A stretch of 64,000 nucleotides of DNA from Massospora cicadina (taxonomy: Eukaryota; Entomophthoromycota; Entomophthoromycetes; Entomophthorales; Entomophthoraceae), in the NCBI GenBank assembly GCA_022478985.1, contig JAKSZP010005270.1, positions 62,001 through 126,000 on the forward strand, read 5' to 3'. A program made the position numbers and the translations under genes. The first letter of the stretch is position 1, and every line of letters starts with the position of its first letter. The notes beneath the pieces were generated by a model, which saw only the letters and a list, made by a program, of their open reading frames with translations, was not told the origin of the DNA and did no database searches. Below are positions 24,227 through 33,370 of the stretch, piece after piece.

Positions 24227-24244
24227 CCCCTGTAGTGAGCACCA
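24227..24244 (-). other. Gypsy-2 primer-binding site
   Basis: On the minus strand, three bases inside the LTR, the sequence is TGGTGCTCACTACAGGGG. It is complementary to a tRNA 3' end ..AGTGAGCACCA. The same site, with small changes, is found in Gypsy-1 and Element E. I did not identify the tRNA. Confidence 0.85.
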
Positions 24245-24247
24245 GAT

Positions 24248-24934
24248 TGTGGGATCCGCTGATGGATGCCACATATATTCCAAAAATATATGAAATTAAC
24301 TTTTTATATAAAAGTATAATAAGCGCTTTTTTATGATTTTTTTATTAGTTGTGCAGAGCAAGCAAAAAAGATCTCCTATTCAATACTAGTAGTTTCATAT
24401 TTAAACTAGTTCAAATATCAGGGTCATGGGAATTTGGGGCTATGTTGTCAAATAGCTTAGTTGTCTGAATTAAGAAGGATAGGCTTTGGCCTATCAGAAT
24501 GGGGGAAAAATGAACCCATATGGTAATGATTTGATAAATTGCACCCAATCACTGGCGGGTAAAATCTTCACACCTTGGGGGACTTCTGCCATGCCTATAA
24601 AAGGGGGGGTCCCCACTTAGGAAGTGGAATGGAACGAGATGCAGCTGAGGGGGAACCATGTGGTTGATGTCCAAAATTCGGCTGAGGAGTTGGAGCAATC
24701 TGACTATCAGTTTTTACCTTAATAAACTGATTTTTGATTATAAAACATATTTTCCTGATGGGTAGGGTTCCACTGAGAATCCGCCAGGTCTTTTGGCTGA
24801 TCGTACTCATCTCCTCATTAACCATAGTATTGTTAGAGGATTGGACATGTAATTGGCCATTTGTAGTAGTGGATTTGGGGGCATTTTTACCTCCAACATT
24901 CTTTTTTGAAAGCTGAGAAGGAGAATGTCCGACA
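24248..24934 (-). repeat. Gypsy-2 5' LTR
   Basis: 687 bp, TGTGGGATCC to ..TGTCCGACA, followed by TSD gatgc at 24935-24939. A 135-aa open frame that crosses it (24595-25002, minus) is LTR sequence read by chance and is not listed as a gene. Confidence 0.93.
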
Positions 24935-24939
24935 GATGC

Positions 24940-25596
24940 TATATTTAGGGTAGGTCTTCTTGTGGTAGGCTTTTCCAGGACTACATAAAAACAAGCACTC
25001 ATATAAACAGGTAATCCCTTCTAGATATGCTTTTCTAACTCCTAGGGCTCTCATTAGTAAAAATTATTCCTAACTGAACAGCAGTTGAGAATTGCAAAAT
25101 AGTCAATCAATTATCTAATATATCAGGGAAAAAAACCTAAAGCTTAATAAAATTACATAATAGTAGGAATTATCTAATTACAACTAAGACACCAGTGAAT
25201 GGACGAAGAGATTATTAAGAAAGCTATTGACATTGAGTCTACGCTTGCATGAGGGTAAAGTAGTGGAGAAAATAGTTATATAATAGGTGATATGAAGCTT
25301 TCCCCTGTGGTGAAGTAATCAATAAGGTAATTGAGAGTTGCACCAGAAATTAATGATTTACGCTTCAATGATAATTACCAGTAATTGAAGGCTCCAACGT
25401 TAGGCTACCAGTCATACTTTAATATTACCAATTGGCAACTACATATAAAAAGATTGGCGCAGGGCGCAGTAATTTATAGGGAATTAATACTATTGTCCAA
25501 CATTACTGTAGTGAAATAAACAGATCTTTATTTAAATAACAGTAAAATTAAAAATTACAAAGTAACTGTTCAAATGGTTGGTCAGACCAATTTCAA
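24940..25596 (-). repeat. Gypsy-3 3' LTR (left boundary unknown)
   Basis: The right edge ..ATGGTTGGTCAGACCAATTTCAA at about 25596 matches the LTR ends of Gypsy-1 and Gypsy-4. The internal region then begins with a GTTGAC block comparable to the CACTTGACCAAAC start in those elements. The LTR body is only distantly alignable and its left end could not be placed; it may have been interrupted by the Gypsy-2 insertion. Confidence 0.55.
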
Positions 25597-26580
25597 CTAT
25601 CCCCCCAGTTGACAAAAACAAAAGGAATAAAATTGAATGGAGGGTAGAGTTGGTTATTAAGAACCTGTGACCATAAGGTCAAAGCTTTGCTGGTACTTTT
25701 TATATAACTAAGGACGCCAATATAATAGGTTACCTTAGTATGATCATTTAGAGTATGACATTAGTAAATGTCTTCTTGAGAAAAAAGGTCCTTTCTACAT
25801 GTGCTTCAATTTACTAGTTCTTCTAAAAGCCTAGTTGTCTTAATATAAGACCAATTCACCTGTGTAAAATTTAGGTAAGATCCATCAATCCTAATTATCA
25901 CAATTTTTTGACTTACCTTTTTGACAGCGTTTAAGTAGGCTTTGGTTTTTAGATGGATTAATATCTGAGAATATTCTTAGGATTTCAGTTGGAACTCATG
26001 TTCTCTTAATTGAAACATGATAAAAAAACGGATGTATCTTGGGATGCCTCCCATATACAATTGGATCATCAAGTTCCCCGTTGCTGCGTAAAAAGCAATA
26101 TTATAATAAATGGCGGAGGGCAAGAAGTTCAGGATGGTAACCTTGCCTATAATCAATTAGTTTGATGATAATGATAGTACCGCTTAGATGTTCTATATGC
26201 CATTAGTCTCAGGATGATAAGGTGAAGACAATACCACTTATATACCTTTCAAGTCATGATTTTATAAATAATTGAGACTAATATAGTCCCATTGTCAATT
26301 TAATAAACTATGATTACCCATGTTGATAAAGTATGTTTAACAAAATAAACTTATTTGTCACCATGGTACTTTGATCTTTAACTGCTTTGACTTCCACCCA
26401 TCTAATGAGGTGCGCAATGGCTTTGACTATATATTTGAATTACCCACAATTTTAAGTAAATGAGCCTATCAGGAAATTAACCAGATGGATTACACCAATG
26501 ATTATTCGTTATCTGGGATGAAATAGGCCAATCCCAGTGGAATGGCTTATTGACTGAATTTTGTGGTCTAATAGGTGATT
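25597..26580 (-). pseudogene. Gypsy-3 integrase remnant
   Basis: Collinear with the Gypsy-1 integrase on the minus strand. The stretch around 26385-26450 is the reverse complement of the core block H-L-x-R-W-V-E-V-K-A-V-K-D (cf. DHFLKWVKAVA in Gypsy-2). No frame stays open for long. Confidence 0.5.
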
Positions 26581-26584
26581 GCAT

Positions 26585-27530
26585 GGTGAGTTCCTCCCCA
26601 AACTTGGGGTGAGCTGAATCCAAGTATTCCACCGAGATTAGAAGTTAGGATCAAGTGGGGCTAATTGATGGCCCCAAATTAGTATAAGGATCACTGACAA
26701 CTAATAGCTGAGGTTGACCCTATTGTTTAATTTAGTATATGTTGGCAGAACCTGACAATTCTGAGTTTGAGGTGGCCAAGGTTGTTTACAGCACCTAACA
26801 TATAATTGAGCTGTCACCTGAAGAGGGCGAAACCCTGGATGATTGACTACAAAGAGTCAAAGCTTGTGTTGGTAAGAAGCCAAGATTCTCAAGTTTACCC
26901 AAGCGACTGAAGTGGTTTTCATCACATAATAATCAACTTGAAGGTCAAATCTGAAATTTGATGTTTATTTATAGTAATCATTTATATGGCTCACTGGCAA
27001 CTCAAGAACGAGGATGAGCTAGAACTAATTTGGACATTGGGAGGGACAGGGTGAGAGGGTTGATGAAATGAAAAAAAGCGCAGTAAGAGAGAGTGGTTGG
27101 CGGAAGAACCAGCGAAGATCCAATAGTTTGGCGATGGGTGCAGTAGCCCTTTTGTATATATATCTGGCGATTCCCTTTCTATAAAGATATCCTTGTCCTA
27201 ATCTCCCTTTTATTAAAGTTTTTGTATATTCTTATGGGTGGGGTTTAGGCTGAGGGATCCCCTGAATGGTGCAGGTGCCACACCAAGGGGTCAGCCGGCG
27301 CTGCTGGTCCTGACGCCTAAGGAGAAAGGGCAAGGGTCAGCCAGTCTTAATACTGGTTGGCCTGATGACCAGCAGAGCCCACTGTTGCAGAAAAAAGAAA
27401 CTCTGACAGAGCCCACAATGTCAATTGAGACATTGTGTAAGGAAAAGTGGCATAGCCAATGTATAGGAAGTGGCCTCTGGATTGGAGATTCAGCTTGCTA
27501 TTCTTTGAAACGTCTAAGTCTGTGAATATC
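26585..27530. other. unidentified insertion in Gypsy-3, with a GC-rich core and hairpin
   Basis: About 950 bp interrupt the Gypsy-3 integrase and RNase H collinearity. The part at 27236-27430 is markedly GC-richer than its surroundings. There is a perfect 8-bp-stem hairpin ACAATGTC-AATTGA-GACATTGT at about 27416-27437, and a TATA-like run TATATATATCTGG near 27156. It might be a solo LTR of another family. I found no second copy in the window and no clear TSD. Confidence 0.4.
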
Positions 27531-28072
27531 ATTATTCATTGATATCTAAAAGTCTTTATGAGCTCTTATCTGTTCAAGCGTTCTCTTATATAGTCCACAC
27601 CCCATTGCCTTATAGCTGCAATATTTAAGTCAGTCTGTTTTTTTGAGCTTGTTAATAAATAGTAATGTTTGTTAAAAAATAAAGTTGCTTATGCTTAATG
27701 TTGGTAATTTTGCTCAGGGTTTCCAGCGATTGTTAAATCTCTTTAGGTTTATTATTATATTGCTAAGTTATTTTTCTAAAAAATCAATGTTAATATAGCA
27801 ACTAAGGTCATAGTGGGAAGTTTAGAGATACTGTCAAAGTATTGGTGTTTAACACCAGTCCAATTCTTAATTTTTAAATTGTAAGCTTGCAGTTTTCAAG
27901 ACTATCAGGCCAGCTAACCATGCATTTTTTAGAATTGTGACAAGCTCATAGACATGTTATGTTATCATTGTAAAAATTTGCACCATTGAAAACCCCAGAA
28001 TTGTTTATCATCTAGTGAGCAGTAAACACCATAGTCAAAGATATACTTACGTATAAGCATATTTAGAATCCA
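27530..28072 (-). pseudogene. Gypsy-3 RNase H/connection remnant (left of LINE)
   Basis: Weak collinearity with Gypsy-1 near 11460-11900 places this in the RNase H to integrase-zinc-finger interval. No readable motif remains. It ends with the LINE TSD copy agcatatttagaatcca at 28056-28072. Confidence 0.45.
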
Positions 28073-28080
28073 TTTTAAAT

Positions 28081-28122
28081 TTTAAATTTATTGTGGGGAA
28101 GGCCGACCATGGGACGGACACT
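28081..28122 (-). promoter_or_regulatory. LINE 3' tail (shared recognition sequence)
   Basis: On the minus strand the last part of the LINE is TGTCCGTCCCATGGTCGGCC..CCCCACAATAAATTT. The same tail ends three G elements (4599-4636, 42168-42204, 44945-44984) and three SINEs (5670-5698, 7151-7184, 39907-39950). By analogy with stringent LINE/SINE pairs this is probably the RT recognition site. Confidence 0.8.
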
Positions 28123-28134
28123 TCCAAATATGAC

Positions 28135-31100
28135 TCAGACGAGACAAAACTTAGTACCAGGGGAGGCACCCCAGAGAAGCGATGCTATCTCTTGTTGCCA
28201 GCGGGAACGCCACTTATGGGAAGGGGAGGGAACGTGTGTAGGGGACGTAGCCACTATTGAGCACGTGTGGAGGAAGGGGTCTGATTTGATGAACCAGACT
28301 GGGAACCAGGAGGAGACCAGCTGTCGGCAACGCAGTGGGAGAAATCCAAACATCCACACTTGAAAGTGATCCACCAAATGAGACTGGAATCTGTGGACAG
28401 CTTCAGGGAGGGTGGGGATGGATCCGGCGATGGCATCCAAGACAATAGTGTGGATAGTCCACATGGCGATTGCAACCACCAGAGCACGGAGGGAGGGTGG
28501 GAGGGGGAGGCCATTGATGAAGCAAACATATCTCTTGACAGACTGAAGGGATGTGTTTGATCCTGGCCTAGCAGACGTTGGACTTCGCGCCATATTACTT
28601 TAGAGGTGGGGCACTTCTCCAGGCGGTGAAACAGCGTTCCATACTGGCCACACACGACACAGGATGAGTGTAAAGCATTAGAGCGCTCAGCTGTATGATA
28701 CACCCGCCTCAGGCAGCGCCACACATGGGAGCGGACTTGAGGCTGCAACAGAGGATGGTGTGCATATTTCCAGATAGTCTTTTGGGTCTCAGTGGAATAA
28801 GGGATGTCCATCATGTCCAGGTAGTCCACCCTGGATAGGACATGGGGTCGAATGGGGATCACGCCATCATGGATGGGTAGCCCCTGTACCTCTTGTGTGA
28901 ACTGAGGAGAGGGGCGGCCTCTTCAGGTTGTATGTCCACTAATACGAATTCTCCACTCTGCACTTCGCATGGAGAGAAGGATTCGTTTGTAGTGGGTTTT
29001 GGTCCCGTGAGGACCTGTGGCCGATGTGTGTGATGCGAGGTATTTCATCAGGGAGTGGGGGTTTGATGGATTGTTGAGGCCCAAGGCTCAGGAGAAGTTG
29101 GAGTGGGCTGCGCGGGACCAGTGTTGGGATGGGAGTGTAGGAGCAGTGACGGCCGCAATCCAGGTGCCCAGGATCTTGGCGGCATAGGCTTTGAAGTCAA
29201 GTAGGCCCATGCCACCATGATGATGAGGGCCAAACATGACCTCTAACCGTACTGGTGGAGGGCGGCCTGACCAAAGCCAACCTTGTAGCAAAGCATACAG
29301 GGATTTGAAGAAGCTTGGGGAGAAGGGGATGGCGTGGGCTCCGAACCAGACTTTGGATAGGAGCATAGAGTTGGCAAGAACAACCCTGCCAGTGAGGGTA
29401 GTAGGGTGGGCTCTGAGAGAGGCGATTCGCTTCGTCACATTGTCCAGTATATGGCACTCCATTACTGCTGACGCGTATCCACCTGCCTCCATCCACACGC
29501 CCAGATGGCGTACAGGTCCTATGGTAGGTCGTGGCACAAAGGGGATCACCAGTGGAGCGGTGTGTTTGAGTTAGTAAGGCGTGGGCGTGGGTGAGCAGAT
29601 GGGCCGGGTTGGGAACTACTTGCTGGGGCCCAGCAGTTCTGGAACCGACCAAGGAGGATGATTTCAGTTTTGGAGGCGTTCAGTGCCGCGTTGCTTACCT
29701 GGGAATATTCCTGGATGAGGGCTTCAAGCGCGCGTGCATCTTTGTTATTAGACACCCCCACCACGCAATCATCTGCAAATGCCATCATCTTGACTGGGGT
29801 TTGGCCAGGCACATGGACCCCAGTGAGTTGGGCATTCACATTTCGCAGTAGTGGGTCAAGGCTGAAGTTGTATAAGAGTGGGCTGAGGGGGTCCCCTTGT
29901 CGCAGGCCCCTTTGAGGACGGACTACTTCCGTTAGGAAACCTGGGCCACGCACTGCTATTGTTGCAGATTCTGTGAGCAGCATCACCCAGTTAATGAAGC
30001 GAGGAGGTAGGCGGAATTGTTGGAGGCAAACCCTAAGGTATTCCCAGTTTACTCTATCATAGGCCTTTTGTTAGTCCAAGAATACAAGTGCCCCAGAGGC
30101 TGTGGACTGACACACATTAGCCACAGAGTGCACGTTATCCTAAATCGACCTTCTGGGGATGAAACCAAATTGTTCTGGGGAGATGGTGGCAGATGCTACA
30201 GTCCCTAAATGGTTAGCCATGATTTTTGTTAAAATTTTGGTGTCTGTGTTTGTTAGAGAAATGGGGCGCCAGTTGGCTTAGTCTAGCCTATCCCCTTTCT
30301 TGAAGAGTGTGACCGTAAAGGCCTCATGTCCTCCTGGTAGGAGGCGCGTTTCCAACAGGCTTTGGTTGAGTGAGGCTAGCAGCAATGGGGATATATATTT
30401 AAAATATTTTTTGTAGAACTCATATGGAATGCCATCTGGACTGGGCATTTTCGGTTTGGTGCACCACGAATGGTAGTCCATAATTTGTTCAGAGTAATTA
30501 AATTCATTATTTTCGGGTTTTGGAAAATGGTGCAGATATGAGCTCAGTTGAGAAATTCTGCCATTTCGGCTGGCTGAACTGGTTCAGCTTGGTATAACTC
30601 AGAGTAGTATCTTTGCGTTTCAATTGCCACTTCGGCCGGTGTGTCCACAATAGAATTATCCGATCTTCGCACCTGTGTGCAGGCCACGCTCTGGCGTGGT
30701 GCAAAATTTTTTTTGAAGAAGTATGCGGTGCACTTGTCACCTTTAGTGATGCGTGTGGCCCTGTTTTGGACACAAACCTGATGTTTGTGTTGCTTTTCAA
30801 GTGCATTGAGGTGGGCGGCTGCCTCTGCCCACTTCTGGCCCCATGCAGGGCTATATCCTGAGGCTGGACTGTTGGACTCCAAGTGGGCCAATTCTGCCAG
30901 TGCGCGCGATATAACTGCCGATGTGGCTCGTGAGCATCTGGATGAGAGATGGCAATAGTGGCTATGGTGTCTTCTTTGAAAGTTGCCCATGTGGAAATGG
31001 GGTCCGCGCAAAACAGTGCAACAAACGATTTTGCCAAAGTTGCCTCTTCCACTCACATGGAAAATTCTGGCGACGCGAGCTCTGGGGGGCAGATTTTGCA

Positions 31101-31836
31101 CCAATGTGGGGCCTTTGCAACTGTGACAGGTAAGTGGTATGTTATCGAGACCAGTCAGTGGTTGGAGAATTCCATTTTTGTTGTTTTGGAGTGGGAGATG
31201 TGGGGTTGGAATTTCGCGGCGCTAGAATAAGGTCAATGCAGGTCATGGACCTTAATTGGCCGTTGTGGACGTGGGAATGTGTCATGTTTTTGAGCAGTGG
31301 GGCATGTCATGGCAGCACATCCATTAACCCAAGGGTGGCTTTTAGAATGCGTAGTTCTACATGACCCTGTGGGGCATGGGGTGAGGGCAGCCACCGGTCC
31401 ATTGGTGAGGCTAGCCAACAGTTCATGTCACCAATTAGGAAAGAATTGTTGGGTAGCGGGAGGGATTTGACCAATGAGAAAAATTCCCGACGCTCATGTG
31501 CACCGTTTGGGGCATAAATGTTGATGATTGTGTGTGCAACATCAGCCCATGAGAAGGTGACAACGAGCACTCGGCCATTTAGGAATATTTCTGAATTTCT
31601 AAATTTGAAAAAATTGTTTTTCTGAATTAGCACCCTACAGTGCTTTGACCAAAAGGATAGGGATGGTAGGAGCATTGTTTCAAAGCTTCCTCGGAACCTT
31701 GTGGACAGTGGGACTCCTGGATGGCCAGGATATTCACGGGTAAATTATTTTGTGAAAAACTCAGTTTCCTAGCCCAGGACAGGGAGGCCTTGAGTCCGGC
31801 GATATTCAGCATCCCTAGAGTGAAGGTTTCCCCCAT
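28135..31836 (-). pseudogene. LINE ORF2: endonuclease, reverse transcriptase, zf-RVT
   Basis: About 1230 codons with several frameshifts. The APE-type endonuclease shows LNIAGL, LAIQESHCPQG (catalytic Glu), INIYAPNGAHERREFFSLV and FLIGDMNCW between 31836 and 31307. The RT shows PSPDGIPYEFYKKYFKYISP (30280-30480), RPQRGLRQGDPLSPLLYNFS and MAFADDCVVGV, with FADD at 29768-29779. A further thumb-like part ends with GGMGLLDFKAYAAKILGTW near 29175. The C-terminal zinc domain CVVCGQYGTLFHRLEKC (28612-28662) matches the zf-RVT pattern. The enzyme nicks target DNA and primes cDNA synthesis there. Catalytic residues seen are intact, but shifts near 31650-31300, 30500, 29550, 29090 and 28590 make this copy inactive. 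Confidence 0.9.
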
Positions 31837-32160
31837 CGCACCTTAGGTGCAAGGGGTGGGCCCCCGGGCCCACCAGCCTCTTCCAGGTCCCCACGGGCTT
31901 TCACAGCAGTGTGGGTATTAGCAGCAACGCTATCAGGGTTTTTGTTAATTTTTGCAGAAAGAGTCACGTTGGCTTTGGCCTTCGCTTTTTCTTTCTCTGA
32001 CATTGGATGAATTTTTTGTGGTGCGGATAAGTTTGGTGCACCGTTGAGTGGGGAAAATTTTTTTTTCAGTTGGGATAGGTCCCAAGTTGGTTTTGACCGG
32101 GGCTTGGGTGCAGCGATTGGGTGAGATCGAATCTCCCATCAGATCCTCAGATTAAGTGGC

Positions 32161-33255
32161 TCATTTGGCATGGGCCTCCCAATCTGATTGGGTGATGGAT
32201 TCCCGATTTGCTTCTGCTGTGAAGGTCTCCATGTCCTCCTGGCGTTGTGAGTGTGGGATGGTGGTGGTGGCCTTGGCCGCTTCCTTGGCTGCAGTCCTAT
32301 GGGCCTGCTTGGCCTTCTTCCACTCCTGTGGGGAGATGGGCTTTACCAATAGGTAGCAGCCTTGTGCTCCCCAAGGGAAAGCCTCCTTGGTGCTTGTGGT
32401 TGGTTTGTAGTGCGCCTCTCCGCTGGTCATGGCCGCTGAGGGGTGCTCTTGGAATGTGACGCCCTCTTTGATGGGGCATGCATGCACCTTATGGCTGAAT
32501 GCATCACAGTGGGTGCAAATGGGGGGCGCGTTGTCCACAGTTACCTGGAATGGGTGGGTGGAGTGCCCTGCGATGTCAATAAAGGTGGAGTGCGGGATCT
32601 GGGTTAGGTCCTTTGCAATCTCCTCAGTTGGGGTCAGAACTGCGATGGCTTTGCCGGTGCACAGGCGTGGCATCAGCGTGAAACATTGCATTTTGAAAGA
32701 TTGTATTTCGCCGTATATGGCGAGACCATCTTTCAGGTGTTGCTCCAAAATATCACATTTTACTATAGTAGGCAAAAAGTCAAACGTGAGGAAAATTTGG
32801 TTTGATTTTGTCCATCTGGTGCATTTAGTTTTGATGACCCATTGCCCTTCGGGGAGGCCAACCACTATGCACACCGCTGCAGCCTCATCTGCTGCTATTT
32901 TGCTTTCAAAACCTAGGTCCAGCCAACCGCGTGACATGGAGTGAGGTGCAACGTACACTGCGGTCAGGAAAATTTTGTGTACATCTTCACAAAATTTTTC
33001 CCATAGGGCTGTTTTTTGGATGTCCAGATACACACAGACTCCGAATTCCACCGATGAAAGTGGCTGGGAATGTGGCGTGTTGATGTACTGGTTGCATCGT
33101 GCTTGCCACATGAGTATCTCCGGGGAAATTGTGACCGCCAGTTTTTTTAGATTTTTTTCTATTCCGCCAGATTCTCCGGGGCGTTTTTTTACATTAAAGG
33201 CCGTGGGCCTTCCGCCTGCTCCTCTTGCCTTGCTTGCCCAACTGCTCCCAGACAT
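32161..33255 (-). CDS. LINE ORF1 zinc-knuckle protein
   Basis: An uninterrupted 364-codon frame starts MSGSSWASKARG. The N-terminus is basic (NVKKRPGESGGIEKNLKKL). The middle contains VCVYLDIQKTALWEKFCED and RGWLDLGFESKIAADEAAA. A CCHC knuckle CTHCDAFSHKVHAC lies at 32476-32517. The C-terminus is Ala/Glu-rich. Such ORF1 proteins bind the element RNA as nucleic-acid chaperones. The middle block is homologous to the gag-like protein of the G elements, which share the 3' tail. ORF1 ends 324 nt before the apparent ORF2 start; the spacer (31837-32160) holds only short frames that could be a decayed ORF1 extension. This is the only long transposon frame here that is fully open. Confidence 0.85.
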   Translation of the reverse strand: MSGSSWASKARGAGGRPTAFNVKKRPGESGGIEKNLKKLAVTISPEILMWQARCNQYINTPHSQPLSSVEFGVCVYLDIQKTALWEKFCEDVHKIFLTAVYVAPHSMSRGWLDLGFESKIAADEAAAVCIVVGLPEGQWVIKTKCTRWTKSNQIFLTFDFLPTIVKCDILEQHLKDGLAIYGEIQSFKMQCFTLMPRLCTGKAIAVLTPTEEIAKDLTQIPHSTFIDIAGHSTHPFQVTVDNAPPICTHCDAFSHKVHACPIKEGVTFQEHPSAAMTSGEAHYKPTTSTKEAFPWGAQGCYLLVKPISPQEWKKAKQAHRTAAKEAAKATTTIPHSQRQEDMETFTAEANRESITQSDWEAHAK

Positions 33256-33315
33256 GGGCGCAGACTAATTTCCTCTATGAGATTTTAAAACTAGATTTAG
33301 TCTTGAATTGAATGG

Positions 33316-33335
33316 GTTGCAAAAGTGTTTGCAAC
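33316..33335 (-). promoter_or_regulatory. LINE 5' hairpin
   Basis: The sequence GTTGCAAAAGTGTTTGCAAC folds into an 8-bp perfect stem with a 4-nt loop. It starts 18 nt from the LINE 5' end. Element G-B has the hairpin GCTCAAAGTCACTTTTGAGC starting 17 nt from its 5' end. The role is unknown; packaging or translation control are possibilities. Confidence 0.6.
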
Positions 33336-33370
33336 GAGAAAGAAAAGTTAGCCAGCATATTTAGAATCCA

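Larger units (their letters stand above)
17490..24934 (-). mobile_element. Gypsy-2, structurally complete Ty3/Gypsy-type LTR retrotransposon
   Basis: A 7.45-kb element on the minus strand is flanked by a perfect 5-bp TSD, gatgc, at 17485-17489 and 24935-24939. Its LTRs (685 and 687 bp) are bounded by TG..CA. It has a primer-binding site at 24227-24244 and a complete order of gag (coiled coil, capsid-like, zinc knuckle), protease DTGSPV, RT with intact YLDD, RNase H, integrase and a C-terminal GPY/F module. No chromodomain is visible. Each gene is interrupted by a few shifts or stops, so it is inactive but the youngest LTR element here. Confidence 0.93.
28073..33353 (-). mobile_element. complete LINE (APE-RT-zf-RVT type), master of the shared tail
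   Basis: A 5281-bp non-LTR retrotransposon on the minus strand is flanked by perfect 17-bp TSDs agcatatttagaatcca at 28056-28072 and 33354-33370. Starting 18 nt from the 5' end is a perfect hairpin with an 8-bp stem (33316-33335). ORF1 (33255-32161) is intact. ORF2 (about 31836-28135) has endonuclease, RT and C-terminal zinc domains but is frameshifted. The 3' end (28081-28122, minus strand) reads TGTCCGTCCCATGGTCGGCC then AATAAATTT, the tail also present in SINEs and G elements here. GC content is far higher than the AT-rich flanks. No RNase H domain was seen. I did not assign a named clade. Confidence 0.92.

Noticed and set aside
23854..24336. 160-aa plus-strand frame
   Set aside because: Antisense to the Gypsy-2 gag N-terminus and primer-binding site, without any motif.
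24595..25002. 135-aa open frame on the minus strand
   Set aside because: It lies almost entirely in the Gypsy-2 5' LTR, and the matching stretch of the other LTR does not keep the frame. No motif.
30544..31104. Overlapping 181-aa and 186-aa minus frames in the LINE as separate proteins
   Set aside because: They are alternative frames of ORF2 between endonuclease and RT. Only one can be the ORF2 frame at a given place, and shifts explain the switch.
32429..32944. 171-aa plus-strand frame
   Set aside because: It is the antisense shadow of the intact LINE ORF1, which has the zinc knuckle and homology to the G proteins.
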